DNA of 64,000 nucleotides from Hydractinia symbiolongicarpus (GCF_029227915.1 NC_079885.1:16691001-16755000), one strand, 5' to 3'; counted from the stretch's first letter, positions 14,884 through 29,780 are shown. Notes: a model not told the origin generated them from the letters alone. Made by a program: numbers and translations.

Positions 14884-17800
14884 AACTATGTGCACAGCCC
14901 TCTAAATGCTGCAATATGGCCTTTTGCAGACTAATAAAGACCTTACACGTAAATAACGTGCTTCCATGCTCCCAGCCATGCTACCATTGATCTAGTCCTT
15001 CCAGTCTCAATGGAATACGACGTTCCAAGTCGTTTACCTTCGCGCTATGGCGTTAGAACACTGTTAACTACGTGCACGGCCCTTTAAACGCTGTAATATG
15101 TCCATTTGCAGCCTATTACAGGCCTTATACGTAAATACTGTCGCTCCACCTGCCTGCGCAAGTTACCATTGATCTAGTCCTTCCAGTCTCAATGGACTAC
15201 GACGTTCCAAGTCGTTTTCCTTCGCGCTATGGCGTTAGAACACTGTTAACTACGTGCACAGGCCTCTAAATGCTGTAATATTGCCTTTTGCAGCCAAATA
15301 AAGGCTTTACACGTAAATAACGTGGTTCCATGCTCCCAGCCATGCTACCATTGATCTAGTCCCTCCAGTCTCAATGGAATACGACGTTCCAAGTCGTTTT
15401 CCTTCGCGCTATGGCGTTAGAACACTGTTAACTACGTGCACGGCCCTTTGAACGCTGTAATATGTCCATTTGCAGCCTAATAAAGGCCTTATACGTACAT
15501 ACTGTCTCTCCACCTGCCTGCGCAAGTTACCATTGGTGTAGTCCTTCCAGTCTCAATGGACTATGACGTCCCAAGTCGTTTTCTTTGACGCCGTGACATT
15601 TGAAAACCCGCATGTACGCGCACAGTGCTCTAAATGCTATAGTATGGCTTTTGTAAGTCTAAAAAAGGCCTTACGCGTAAATCACGTGCTTCCACTCTCC
15701 AAACCAGGCTACCAATGGTGTACCTTTCCGACTATCATTGAACTACGACGTCCCAATTCCTTTTCTTTGGCGCTTTAGCGTTAAAACACATTTAACTACG
15801 TGCACAGGCCTCTAAATGCTGTAATATTGCCTTTTGCAGCCAAATACAGGCTTTACACGCAAATAACGTGGTTCCACCACCCTTCGCAGGATACCATTGG
15901 TCTAGTCCTTCCAGTCTCAATGGACTATGACGTCCCAAGTCCTTTCCTTGGCGCTGTGGCTTTAGAACAATGTTAAGTAAGTGAACAGCTCTCTGTAAGC
16001 CGTAATATTGCCTTTCGCGGCATAATCAAGCCCTTCCACGTAAATCACGTCTTTCTATGCTCCTCGGAAGTCTACCATTGGTCTACCATTCCCAGTCTCA
16101 ATGGACTACAACGTGCCAAGTCATTTTCCTTGGCACCTTGGCGTTAGAAAACCGGCAACTACGCGCACAGTCCTCTAAATGCTGTAACATGGCCTTTTAC
16201 AGACTAATAAAGGTCTTACACGCAAATCACGTTTTCCCACGTCCCCAGCAAGGTTACCAATGGTCTAGTGTTCCCAGTCTTAATGGAATATGACGTCTCA
16301 AGTCCTTTTCCTTGACGCTTTAGAACGCTGTTAACTACGTGCACAGCCCTCTAAATGCGGCATTATCGTCTTTTGCAGGCTAATAAAGGCCTTAACCGTA
16401 AGTCACGTGTTTCCATGCTGCCAGGAAGGCTACCATTAGTCTAGTGTTCCCAGTCTCAATAGACTACGACGTCACAAGTCGTTTTACTTGGCGATATGGC
16501 GTTAGAACACTGTTAACTACGTGCACAGCCCTCTAAACGCTGTAATATGGCCTTTTGTAGCCTAGTAAAGGCTTTATACGTAAATACCATCGTTCCACCT
16601 GCCTACGCCGGTTACCATTGGTGTAGACCTTCTAGTCCCAATGGAGTACAACGTCCCAAGTCGTTTTCTTTGGCACCGTGGCGTTAGAAGACCGGCAACT
16701 ACACGCACAGCCCTCTAAAGGCAGTAATATGGCCTTTTGCGGCCTCATAAAGGCTTTACACGTATATACCGTGGTTCCACCACCCTTCGCGGGATACCAT
16801 TGGTCTAGTCCTTCTAGTCTCAACGGACTGTAACGTGATAAGTCGTTTTCCTTGGCGTCATCGCTTTAGAACACTGTTAACTACGTGCACAGCCCTCTGT
16901 AAGCCGTAATATTGCCTTTTGCAGCCTAATAAAGGCCTTACACGTAATTCACGTTCTTCCACGTCCCCAGCAAGGCTACCAATGGTCTAGTGTTCCCAGT
17001 CTTAATGGATTATGACGTCCCAAGTCCTTTTCCTTGACGCCATGGCTATAGAACACTGTTAACTACGTGCACAGCCCTCTGTAAGCCGTAATATTGCCTT
17101 TTGCAGCCTTAATAAAGGCCTTACACGTAATTCACGTTCTTGCACGTCCCCAGCAAGGCTACCAATGGTCTAGTGTTCCCAGTCTTAATGGAATATGACG
17201 TCCCAAGTCATATTTCTTGGCGCCATGGCTTTAGAACACTTTTAACTCCGTGCACAGCCTTCTAAAGGCTGTAATATGGCCATTTGCAGCCTAATAAAGG
17301 CGTGATACGTAAATACCATCGTTCCACCTGCCTGCGCAGGTTACCATAGCAGTAGTCCTTCCAGTCTCAATGGACTATGACGTCCCAAGTTCTTTTCCTT
17401 AGCGCCATGGCTATAGAACACTGTTAAGTAAGTGAACAGCTCTCTGTAAGCCGTAATATTGCCTTTCGCGGCATAATCAAGCCCTTCCACGTAAATCACG
17501 TCTTTCTATGCTCCTCGGAAGTCTACCATTGGTCTACCATTCCCAGTCTCAATGGACTACGACATCCCAACTCGTTCTCTTTGGCGCCGGGGCGTTGGAA
17601 GACCGGCAACTACGCGCACAGTCCTCTAAATGCTATAGTATGGCTTTTGTAAGTCTAAAAAAGGCCTTACGCGTAAATCACGTGCTTCCACTCTCCAAAC
17701 CAGGCTACCAATGGTGTACCTTTCCGACTATCATTGAACTACGACGGCCCAATTCCTTTTCCTTGGCGCTTTAGCGTTAAAACACATTTAACTACGTGCA

Positions 17801-20800
17801 CAGGCCTCTAAATGCTGTAATATTGCCTTTTGCAGCCAAATAAAGGCTTTACACGTAAATAACGTGGTTCCACCACCCTTCACGGGATAACATTAGTCTA
17901 GTCTTTCTAGTCTCAATGGACTACAACGTGCTAAGTCATTTTCCTTGGCACCTTAGCGTTAGAAAACCGGCAACTACGCGCACAGTCCTCTAAATGCTGT
18001 AACATGGCCTTTTACAGACTAATAAAGGTCTTACACGCAAATCATGTTTTCCCGCGTCCCCAGCAAGGTTACCAATGGTCTAATGTTCCCAGTCTTAATG
18101 GAATATGACGTCTCAAGTCCTTTTCCTTGACGCTTTAGAACACTGTTAACTACGTGCACAGCCCTCTAAATGCGGCATTATCGTCTTTTGCAGGCTAATA
18201 AATGCCTTACCCGTAAGTCACGTGTTTCCATGCTGCCAGGAAGGCTACCATTAGTCTAGTGTTCCCAGTCTCAATAGACTACGACGTCACAAGTCGTTTT
18301 ACTTGGCGATATGGCGTTAGAACACTGTTAACTACATGCACAGCCCTCTAAACGCTGTAATATGGCCTTTTGTAGCCTAGTAAAGGCTTTATACGTAAAT
18401 ACCATAGTTCCACCTGCCTACGCCGGTTACCATTGGTGTAGACCTTCTAGTCCCAATAGAGTACAACGTCCCAAGTCGTTTTTTTGGCACCGTGGCGTTA
18501 GAAGACCGGCAACTACACGCACAGCCCTCTAAAGGCAGTAATATGGCCTTTTGCGGCCTCATAAAGGCTTTACACGTATATACCGTGGTTCCACCACCAT
18601 TCGCGGGATACCATTGGTATAGTCCTTCTAGTCTCAACGGACTATAACGTGATAAGTCGTTTTCCTTGGCGTCATCGATTTAGAACACTGTTAACTACGT
18701 GCACAGCCCTCTGTAAGCCGTAATATGGCCTTTTGCAGCCTAATAAAGGCCTTACACGTAATTCACGTTCTTCCACGTCCCCAGCAAGGCTACCAATGGT
18801 CTAGTGTTCCCAGTCTTAATGGAATGTGACGTTTCAAGTCCTTTTCCTTGACGCCATGGCTTTAGAACACTCTTAGCTACATGCACAGCCCCCTGTAAGC
18901 CGTATTATTGCCTTTGCAGCCTTAATAAAGGCCTTAGACGTAAACCGCGTGCTTCCACGCTCCCAGCCAGGCTACCATTGATCTAGTCCTTTCAGTCTCA
19001 ATGGAATACGACGTTCCAAGTCGTTTTCCTTCGCGCTATGGCGCTACAACGTGCTAAGTTGTTTTCCTTGACGCCATGGCTATAAAACACTGTTAACTAC
19101 GTGCACAGCCTTCTAAAAGCAGTATTATGTCCTTTTGAAGACTAATAAAGGCCTTACACGTAAATAACGTGCCTCCACGCCCCCAGCAAGGCTACCAATA
19201 GCCTAGTGTTCCCAGTCTCAATGGACTACAACGTGCCACGTCCTTTTCCTTGACGCCATGGCTATAGAACACTGTTAACTTCGTGAACAGCCTTCTAAGG
19301 CAGTATTATGTCCTTTTGTAGACTAATAAAGACCTTACACGTAAATAACGTGCTTCCATGCTCCCAACCATGCTACCATTGATCTAGTCCAGTCTCAATG
19401 GAATACGACGTTCCAAGTCGTTTTCCTTTGCACTATGGCGTTAGAACACTGTTAACTACGTGCACGGCCCTTTGAACGCTGTAATATGGCCATTGGCAGC
19501 CTAATAAAGGCCTTACACGTAAATACTGTCGCTCCACCTGCCTGCGCAAGTTACCATTGGTGTAGTCCTTCCAGTCTCAATGGACTATGACGTCCCAAGT
19601 CGTTTTCTTTGATGCCGTGACGTTTGAAAACCCGCAAGTACGCGCACAGTCCTCTAAATGCTATAGTATGGCTTTTGTAAGTCTAAAAAAGGCCTTACGC
19701 GTAAATCACGTTCTTCCACGTCCCCAGCAAGGCTACTAATGCCCTAGTGTTCCCAGTCTCAATGGACTACAACGTGCCAAGTCCTTTTCCTTGACGCCAT
19801 GGCTATAGAAGACTGTTAACTACGTGCACAACCTTCTAAAGGCAGTAATATGTCCTTTTGCAGACTAATAAAGACCTTACACGTAAATAACGTGCTTCCA
19901 TGCTCCCAGCAATGCTACCATTGGTGTAGTCCTTCCAGTCTCAATGGACTATCACGTCCCAAGTCGTTTTCTTTGACGCCGTGACGATGGAAAACCCGCA
20001 AGTACGCGCACAGTCCTCTAAATGCTATAGTATGGCTTTTGTAAGTCTAAAAAAGTCCTTACGCGTAAATCACGTGCTTCCACTCTCCAAACCAGGCTAC
20101 CAATGGTGTACTTTTCCGACTATCATTGAACTACGACGTCCCAATTCTTTTTCCTTGGCGCTTTAGCGTTAAAACAAATTTAACTACGTGCACAGGCCTC
20201 TAAATGCTGTAATATTGCCTTTTGCAGCCAAATAAAGGCTTTACACGTAAATAACGTGGTTCCACCACCCTTCACGGGATAACATTAGTCTAGTCTTTCT
20301 AGTCTCAATGGACTACAACGTGCCAAGTCATTTTCCTTGGCACCTTGGCGTTAGAAAACCGGCAACTACGCGCACAGTCCTCTAAATGCTGTAACATGGC
20401 CTTTTACAGACTAATAAAGGTCTTACACGCAAATCACGTTTTCCCACGTCCCCAGCAAGGTTACCAATGGTCTAGTGTTCCCAGTCTTAATGGAATATGA
20501 CGTCTCAAGTCCTTTTCCTTGTCGCTTTAGAACACTGTTAACTACGTGCACATCCCTATAAATGCGGCATTATCGTCTTTTGCAGGCTAATAAAGGCCTT
20601 ACCCGTAAGTCACGTGTTTCCATGCTGCCAGGAAGGCTACCATTAGTCTAGTGTTCCCAGTCTCAATAGACTACGACGTCACAAGTCGTTTTGCTTGGCG
20701 ATATGGCGTTAGAACACTGTTAACTACGTGCACAGCCCTCTAAACGCTGTAATATGGCCTTTTGTAGCCTAGTAAAGGCTTTATACGTAAATACCATCGT

Positions 20801-22266
20801 TCCACCTGCCTACGCCGGTTACCATTGGTGTAGACCTTCTAGTCCCAATGGAGTACAACGTCCCAAGTCGTTTTCTTTGGCACCGTGGCGTTAGAAGACC
20901 GGCAACTACACGCACAGCCCTCTAAAGAAAGTAATATGGCCTTTTGCGGCCTCAGAAAGGCTTTACACGTATATACCGTGGTTCCACCACCCTTCGCGGG
21001 ATACCATTGATCTAGTCAGTCTCAACGGCCTATAACGTGATAAGTCGTTTTCCTTGGCGTCATCGCTTTAGAACACTGTTAACTACGTGCACAGCCCTCT
21101 GTAAGCCGTAATATTGCCTTTACACGTAAATACCGTGATTCCACCGCCCTCCGCGGGATACCATTGGTCTAGTCCTTCCAGTCCCAATGGACAACAACGT
21201 GCCAAGTCGTTTTCTTTGGCACCTTGGCATTAGAAGACCGGCAATTACGTGCACAGCCTTCTAAAAGCAGTATTATGTCCTTTTGAAGACTAATAAAGGC
21301 CTTACACGTAAATAACGTGCCTCCACGCCCCCAGCAAGGCTACCAATAGCCTAGTGTTCCCAGTCTCAATGGACTACAACGTGCCTCGTCCTTTTCCTTG
21401 ACGCCATGGCTATAGAACACTGTTAACTTCGTGAACAGCCTTCTAAGGCAGTATTATGTCCTTTTGTAGACTAATAAAGACCTTACACGTAAATAACGTG
21501 CTTCCATGCTCCCAGCAATGCTACCATTGGTGTAGTCCTTCCAGTCTCAATGGACTATCACGTCCCAAGTCGTTTTCTTTGACGCCGTGACGATAGAAAA
21601 CCCGCAAGTACGCGCACAGTCCTCTAAATGCTATAGTATGGCTTTTGTAAGTCTAAAAAAGTCCTTACGCGTAAATCACGTGCTTCCACTCTCCAAACCA
21701 GGCTACCAATGGTGTACCTTTCCGACTATCATTGAACTACGACGTCCCAATTCTTTTTCCTTGGCGCTTTAGCGTTAAAACACATTTAACTACGTGCACA
21801 GGCCTCTAAATGCTGTAATATTGCCTTTTGCAGCCAAATAAAGGCTTTACACGTAAATAACGTGGTTCCACCACCCTTCACGGGATACCATTGGTCTAGC
21901 CCTTCCAGTCTCAATGGACTATGATGTGCCAAGTCATTTTCCTTGGCGCCATGGCTTTAGCACACTGTTAACTACGTGCACAGCCCTCTAAAGTCAGTAA
22001 TATGGCCTTTTGCAGCCTAATAAAGCCTTTGCACGTAAATACCGTGATTCCACCACCCTCTGCGGGATACCATTGGTCTAGTCCTTCCAGTCCCAATGGA
22101 CAACAACGTGCCAAGTCGTTTTCTTTGGCACCTTAGCGTTAGAAGACCGGCAACTACGCGCACAGTCCTCTAAATGCTGTAACATGGCCTTTTACAGACT
22201 AATAAAGGTCTTACACGCAAATCACGTTCTTCCATGCCCCCAGCAAGGTCACCAATGCTCTAGTGT

Positions 22267-24060
22267 TCCCAGTCTTAATGGAATTGGTCTAGTCCTTCCA
22301 GTCTCAATGGACTATGATGTGCCAAGTCATTTTCCTTGGCGCCATGGCTTTAGCACACTGTTAACTACGTGCACAGCCCTCTAAAGTCAGTAATATGGCC
22401 TTTTGCAGCCTAATAAAGCCTTTACACGTAAATACCGTGATTCCACCACCCTCCGCGGGATACCATTGGTCTAGTCCTTCCAGTCCCAATGGACAACAAC
22501 GTGCCAAGTCGTTTTCTTTGGCACCTTGGCGTTAGAAGACCGGCAACTACGCGCACAGTCCTCTAAATGCTGTAACATGGCCTTTTACAGACTAATAAAG
22601 GTCTTACACGCAAATCACGTTCTTCCACGCACCCAGCAAGGTCACCAATGCTCTAGTGTTCCCAGTCTTAATGGAATATGACGTTTCAAGTCCTTTTCTT
22701 TGACGCCATGGCTTTAGAACACTCTTAGCTACATGCACAGCCCCCTGTAAGCCGTATTATTGCCTTTGCAGCCTTAATAAAGGCCTTAGACGTAAAACGC
22801 GGCGCTTCCACGCTCCCAGCCAGGCTACCATTGATCTAGTCCTTCCAGTCTCAATGGAATACGACGTTCCAAGTCGTTTTCTTTCGCGCTATGGCGTTAG
22901 AACACTGTTAACTACGCGCACGGCCCTTTGAACGCTGTAATATGGCCATTTGCGGCCTATTAAAGGCCTTATACGTAAATACTGTCGCTCCACCTGCCTG
23001 CGCAAGTTACCATCGGAGTAGTCCTTCCAGTCTCAATGGACTATAACGTCCCAAGTCGTTTTCTTTGACGCCGTGACGTTTGAAAACCCGCAAGTACGCG
23101 CACAGTCCTCTAAATGCTATAGTATGGCTTTGCGTAAATCAGGTGCTTCCACTCTCCAAACCAGGCTACCAATGGTGCACCTTTCCGACTATCATTGAAC
23201 TACTACGTCCCAATTCCTTTTCCTTGGCGCTTTAGCGTTAAAACACATTTAACTACGTGCACAGGCCTCTAAATGCTGTAATATTGCCTTTTGCAGCCAA
23301 ATAAAGGCTTTACACTTAAATAACGTGGTTCCACCACCCTTCGCGGGATACCATTGGTCTAGTCCTTCCAGTCTCAATGGACTATGATGTGCCAAGTCAT
23401 TTTCCTTGGCGCCATGGCTTTAGCACACTGTTAACTACGTGCACAGCCCTCTAAAGTCAGTAATATGGCCTTTTGCAGCCTAATAAAGCCTTTACACGTA
23501 AATACCGTGATTCCACCACCCTCCGCGGGATACCATTGGTCTAGTCCTTCCAGTCCCAATGGACAACAACGTGCCAAGTCGTTTTCTTTGGCACCTTGGC
23601 GTTAGAAGACCGGCAACTACGCGCACAGTCCTCTAAATGCTGTAACATGGCCTTTTACAGACTAATAAAGGTTTTACACGCAAATCACGTTCTTCCACGC
23701 ACCCAGCAAGGTCACCAATGCTCTAGTGTTCCCAGTCTTAATGGAATATGACGTTTCAAGTCCTTTTCTTTGACGCCATGGCTTTAGAACACTCTTAGCT
23801 ACATGCACAGCCCCCTGTAAGCCGTATTATTGCCTTTGCAGCCTTAATAAAGGCCTTAGACGTAAAACGCGGCGCTTCCACGCTCCCAGCCAGGCTACCA
23901 TTGATCTAGTCCTTCCAGTCTCAATGGAATACGACGTTCCAAGTCGTTTTCCTTCGCGCTATGGCGTTAGAACACTGTTAACTACGTGCACGGCCCTTTG
24001 AACGCCGTAATATGGCCATTTGCGGCCTATTAAAGGCCTTATACGTAAATACTGTCGCTC
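22267..24060 (+). repeat. Higher-order repeat of about 1,070 bp
   Basis: Monomers from about 22,270 recur in the same order 1,070 bp downstream. For example, the TTCCACCACCCTCCGCGGGA variant is at 22,441 and 23,511, followed by the same AAAACGCGGCGCTTCC variant. This is a recent unequal-exchange duplication of about six monomers. Similar longer-period repetition is seen at 16,057 and 17,508, where a shared distinctive monomer is 1,451 bp apart. Confidence 0.7.
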
Positions 24061-24433
24061 CACCTGCCTGCGCTAGTTACCATTGCAATAGTCCTTCCAG
24101 TCTCAATGGACTATGATGTGCCAAGTCCTTTTCCTTGACGCCATGGCTTTAGAACACTCTTAGCTTCGTGCACAGCCCCCTGTAAGCCGTATTACTGCCT
24201 TTGCAGCCTAATAAAGGCCTTAGACGTAAACCACGTGCTTCCACGCTCCCAGCCAGGCTGCCATTGATCTAGTCCTTTAAGTCTCAATGGACTACGACTT
24301 GCCAAGTCGTTCTCCTTGGCGTCATTGATTTAGAGCACTATGAACTATGTGCACAGCCCTCTAAATGCTGCAATATGTCCTTTTACAGACTAATAAAGGC
24401 CTTGCACGTAAATCACCTTCTTCCACGTCCCCA

Positions 24434-25001
24434 CGTTGGAGAGTGGAAACACCTGATTTACGCAAAGCCATACTATAGCATTTAGAGAAATGCGCGCGTA
24501 CTTGCGGGTTTTCAAACGTCATGGCGTCAAAGAAAACGAATTGGTACGTCATAGTCCATTGAGACTGGAAGGACTACACCAATAGTAACTTGCGCAGGCA
24601 GGTGGAGCGACAGTATCTACGTATAAGGCCTTTAATAAGCTGCAAGTGGCCATATTACAGCGCTCAAAGGGCCGTGCACGTAGTTAACAGTTTTCTAACG
24701 CCATAGAGCGAAGGAAAACGACTTGGAACGTCGTATTCCATTGAGACTGGAAGGACTAGATCAATGGTAGCATGGCTGGGAGCATGGAAGCACGTTTTTT
24801 ACGTGTAAGGTCTTTATTAGTCTGCAAAAGGACATAATGCTGCCTTTAGAAGGCCGTGCACGTAGTTAACAGCGTTGTATAGCCATGGCGTCAAGGAAAA
24901 GGAGTTGGCACGTTGTAGTCCATTGAGACTGGGAACACTAGGCCATTGGTAGCCTTGCTGGGGACGTGTAAGAACGGAATTTACGTGCAAGACCTTTATT
25001 A
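24434..25001 (-). repeat. Inverted satellite block
   Basis: Orientation flips abruptly after TTCCACGTCCCCACG at about 24,434. The landmarks then appear as reverse complements (CATTGAGACTGGAAGGACTA, GTGCACGTAGTTAACAG, GACCTTTATTA) for about 3.1 monomers. Forward orientation resumes at about 25,001 in the middle of a monomer. Both breakpoints fall inside monomers. This is the only inverted block seen in the first 40 kb. Confidence 0.9.
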
Positions 25002-26628
25002 TACCGTCGTTCTGCCTACGCCGGTTACAATTGGTGTAGACCTTCTAGTCTCAATGGACTACAACGTCTCAAGTCGTTTTCTTTGGCACCATGGCGTTAG
25101 AAGACCGGCAACTACGCGCACAGCCCTCTTAATGCAGTAACATGGCCTTTTGCGGCCTAATAAAGGCTTTACACGTAAATACCGCGGTTCAAGCACCCTT
25201 CGCAGGACACCATTGGTCTAATCCTTCCAGTCTCAACGGACTATAACGTGATAAGTCGTTTTCCTTGGCGTCATCGCTTTAGAACACTGTTAACTACGTG
25301 CACAGCCCTCTGTAAGCCGTAATATTGCCTTTTGCAGCCTAATAAATGCCTTCCAGGAAAACCACGTGCTTTCACGCTCCCGGCCAGGCTACCAATTCTC
25401 TAGTGTTCCCAGTCGCAATGGAATATGATGTCACAAGTCGTTTTCTTTGGCACCGTGGCGTTAGAAGCCCGGCAACAACGCGCACAGTTCTCTCAATGCT
25501 GTAACATGGCCTTTTACAGAGTAATAAAGGCCTTACACGTAAATCACGTTCTTCCACGCCCCCAGCAAGGCTACCAATGGTCTAGTGCTCTCAGTCTCAA
25601 TGGACTACGACATCATAAGTCGTTTTATTTGGTGCTATGGCGTTAGAACTCTGTTAACTACGTGCACAGCCCTCTAAACGCTGTAATTTGGGCTTTTGCG
25701 GCCTAATAAAGGCCTTATACGTAAATACCGTCGTTCTGCCTACGCCGGTTACAATTGGTGTAGATCTTCTAGTCTCAATGGATTACAACGTCCCAAGTCG
25801 TTTTCTTTGGCACCGTGGCGTTAGAAGACCGGCAACTACGCGCACAGCCCTCTTAATGCAGTAACATGGCCTTTTGCGGCCTAATAAAGACTTTACACGT
25901 AAATACCGCGGTTCAAGCACCCTTCGCAGGACACCATTGGTCTAATCCTTCCAGTCTCAACGGACTATAACGTGATAAGTCGTTTTCCTTGGCGTCATCG
26001 CTTTAGAACACTGTTAACTACGTGCACAGCCCTCTGTAAGCCATAATATTGCCTTTTGCAGCCTAATAAATGCCTTACAGGAAAACCACGTGCTTCCACG
26101 CTCCCGGCCAGGCTACCAATTCTCTAGTGCTCCCAGTCGCAATGGAATATGACGTCACAAGTCGTTTTCTTTGGCACCGTGGCGTTAGAAGCCCGGCAAC
26201 AACGCGCACAGTCCTCTCAATGCTGTAACATGGCCTTTTACAGAGTAATCAAGGCCTTACACGTAAATCACGTTCTTCCACGCCCCCAGCAAGGCTACCA
26301 ATGGTCTAGTGCTCTCAGTCTCAATGGACTACGACATCATAAGTCGTTTTATTTGGTGCTATGGCGTTAGAACACTGTTAACTACGTGCACAGCCCTCTA
26401 AACGCTGTAATTTGGGCTTTTGCAGCCTAATAAAGGCCTTATACGTAAATACCGTCGTTCTGCCTACGCCGGTTACAATTGGTGTAGACCTTCTAGTCTC
26501 AATGGACTACAACTTCCCAAGTCGTTTTCTTTGGCACCGTGGCGTTAGAAGACCGGCAACTACGCGCACAGCCCTCTTAATGCAGTAACATGGCCTTTTG
26601 CGGCCTAATAAAGGCTTTACACGTAAAC
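25001..26628 (+). repeat. 724-bp four-monomer higher-order repeat, array A
   Basis: The segment beginning ATACCGTCGTTCTGCC occurs at 25,001, 25,725 and 26,449, spaced exactly 724 bp (4 x 181). The units are nearly identical, with a few substitutions. The third unit diverges at about 26,628. The first unit begins exactly at the end of the inverted block. Confidence 0.9.
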
Positions 26629-28164
26629 CACGTGCTTCCACGCTCCCAACCAGGCTACCGTTGTTCTAGTGTTCCCAGTCTCAATGGAATATGACGTCCC
26701 AAGTCGTTTTCCTTGGCGTCATGGCTTTAGAGCACTGTGATTTATGTACACAGCCCTCTAATTGCTGCAATATGTCCTTTTACAGACTAATAAAGGACTT
26801 GCACGTAAATCACGTTCTTCTACGTCCCCAGCAATGCTACCAATGGCCTAGTGTTGCCAGTCTCAATGGACTACAACGTGCCAAGTTGTTCTCCTTGGCG
26901 TCATCGCTTTAGAACACTGTTAACTACGTGCAAGGCCCTCTGTAAGCCATAATATTGCCTTTTGCAGCATAAAAAAGACCTTCCACGTAAATCATGTGCT
27001 GCCATGCTCCTCGGAAGTCTACCTTTTGTCTAGCAATCCCAATCTCAATGGACTACGTCATCTCAAGTCGTTCTCTTTGGCGCCGGGGCGTTGGAAGACC
27101 AGCAACTACGTGCACAGTCCTCTAAATGCTGTAACATGGCCTTTTGCAGACAAATAAAAGCCTTACACGTAAACCACATGCTTCCACGGTCCCAACCAAG
27201 CTACCGTTGTTCTACTGTTCCCAGTCTCAATGGAATATGACGTCCCAAGTCGTTTTCCTTGGCGCCATGACTTTAGAAGAATGTTAACTCCGTGCACAGC
27301 CCTCTAAATGCTGTAACATGGCTTTTTGCCGACTAATAAAGGCTTTAAACGTAAATACTGTGGTTCCATTTGCCTGCGCAGGTTACCATAGGAGTAGTCT
27401 TTCCAGTCTCAATGGACTATGACGTCCCAAGCCCTTTTCCTTGGTGCAATGGCTTTAGAACAATGTTAACAAAGTGAACAGCTCTCTGTAAGCCGTAATA
27501 TTGCCTTTCGCAGCCTAATCAAGGCCTTCCACGTAAATCACATGTTTCTATGCTCCTCAGACGTCTACCATTGGTCTACCGTTCCCAGTCGTAATGGACT
27601 ACGACATCCCAATTCGTTCTCTTTGGCGCCGGGGCGTTGGAAGACCGGCAACTACGCGCAAATCCTCTAAATGCTGTAACATGACTTTTTGCAGACTAAC
27701 AAAGGCCTTACACGTGTACTACGTGCTTCCATGCTACCAGGAAGGCTACCATTGGTCTAGTGTTCCCTGTCCCAATGGACTACAACGTGCCAAGTCGTTT
27801 TCTTTGGCACCTTGGCATTAGAAGACCGGCAACTCCGCGCACAGTACTCTAAATGCTGTAACATGGCCTTTTACAGACTAATAAAGGTCTTACACGCAAA
27901 TCACGTTCTTCCACACCCCCAGCAAGGTTACCAATGGTCTAGTGTTCCCAGTCTTAATGGAATATGACGTCTCAAGTCCTTTTCCTTGACGCCATGGCTT
28001 TAGAACACTCTTAGCTACGTGCACAGCCCCCTGTAAGCCGTATTATTGCCTTTGCAGCCTAATAAAGTCCTTAGACGTACACCCCGTGCTTCGACGCTCC
28101 CAGCCAGGCTACCATTGATCTAGTCCTTCAAGTCTCAATGGACTACGACTTGGCAAGTCGTCCT

Positions 28165-29780
28165 CCTTGGCGTCATGGCTTTAGAGCACTGTGAACTATG
28201 TGCACAGCCCTCTAAATGCTGCAATATGTCCTTTTACACACTAATAAAGGCCTTGCACATAAATCACGTTCTTCCACGTCCCCAGCAATGCTACCAATGG
28301 CATAGTGTTCCCAGTCTCAATGGACTACAACGTGCCAAGCCGTTTTCCTTGGCGTCATGGCTTTAGAACACTGTTAATTCCGTACACAGTCCTCTAAATG
28401 CTGTAACATGGCCTTTTGCAGACAAATAAAGGCCTTACACGTAAACCACGTGCTTTCACGCTCCCAACCAGGCTACCATTGGTCTAGTGTTCCCAGTCTC
28501 AATGGAATATGACGTCCCAAGTCGTTTTCCTTGGCGCCATGGCTTTAGAAGAAAGTTAACTCCGTGCACAGCCCTCTAAAGCCTGTAATATGGCCATTTG
28601 CAGCCTAATAAAGGCGTTATACGTAAATACCATCGTTCCACCTGCCTGCGCAGGTTACCATTGGTGTAGTCCTTCCAGTCTTAATGCACTATGACTTCCC
28701 AAGTCGTTTTTTTTGACGCCGTGACGTTAGAAGACCGGCAAGTACGCGCACAGTCCTCTAAATGCCATAATATGGCTTTTGTGAATCTAATGAAGGTCTT
28801 ACGCGTAAATTACGTGCTTCCACTCTCCAAAGCAGGCTACCAATGGTGTACTGTTCCGACTATCATTGAACTACGACGTCCCAATTCATTTTCTTTGGCG
28901 CTATAACGTTAAAACACTTTTAACTACGTGCACAGGCCTCTAAACGCTGTAATGTGGTCTTTTGTAACCTAATAAAGGCCTTATACGAAATATCGTCGCT
29001 CTACCTGACTGCGCAGCTTATCATTGGTGTAGCTTTCCCAGTCTCAATGGACTACGACGTGCCAAGTCGTTTTCCTTGGCGCCATGGCTTTAGAACATTG
29101 GTAACCCCGTGCACAGCCCTCTAAAGGCTGCAATATATCCATTTGCAGCCTAATAAAGGCGTTATTCGTAAATACCGTCGTTCCACCTGCCTGCGCAGGT
29201 TACCATAGGAGTAATCCTTCCAGTCCCAATGGACTATGACGTCCCAAGACCTTTTCCTTGGCGCCATGGCTTTAGAACAATGTTAACTAAGTCGACAGCT
29301 CTCTGTAAGCCGTAGTATTGCCTTTTGCAGACTAATAAAGGCCTTACAGGAAAACCACGAGCTTCCACGCTCCTAGCCAGTCTACGAATTCTCTAGTGTT
29401 CCCAGTCGCAATGGAATATGACGTCCCATGTCGTACTCTTTAACGCCAGGGCGTTGGGAGAACGGCAACTACGCGAACAGTCCTCTAAACGCTGTAACAT
29501 GTCCTTTTACAGACTAATAAAGGTCTTACACGCAAATCACGTTTTTCCACGCGCCCAGCAAGGTTACCAATGGTCTACTGTTCCCAGTCTTAGTGGAATA
29601 TGACGTCTCAAGTCCTTTTCCTTAACGCCATGGCTTTAGAACACTCTTAGCTACGTGCACAGCCCCATGTAAGCCGTATTATTGTTTTTGCAGCCTAATA
29701 AAGGCCTTAGACGCAAACCACGTGCTTCCACGCTCCCAGCCAGGCTACCATTGATCTAGTCCTTCAAATCTCAATGGACT
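28165..29780 (+). repeat. 1.6-kb segmental duplication, copy 1
   Basis: Distinctive monomers at 28,175, 28,691 and 29,418 recur at an identical offset of 5,981 bp. Sequence between the copies is nearly identical and ends abruptly in mid-monomer. The partner is 34,146-35,761. Confidence 0.85.

Larger units (their letters stand above)
1..24433 (+). repeat. 181-bp satellite array, proximal part
   Basis: This is a continuous head-to-tail array of a monomer of about 181-182 bp. Landmarks recur in the same order in every monomer: TTAGAACACTGTTAAC, GTGCACAGCCCTCTAAA, GCCTAATAAAGG, a TTCCA...TACCA segment that varies, CCAGTCTCAATGGACTA, TGACGTCCCAAGTCG and GGCGCCATGGC. The period shows in repeated landmarks, for example 691 and 873. 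A period of 181 is not a multiple of three, so ORFs of 60-80 codons arise and die at each monomer boundary. I see no gene, promoter or RNA gene in it. Function is unknown; a centromeric or heterochromatic role is only inference. Confidence 0.95.
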
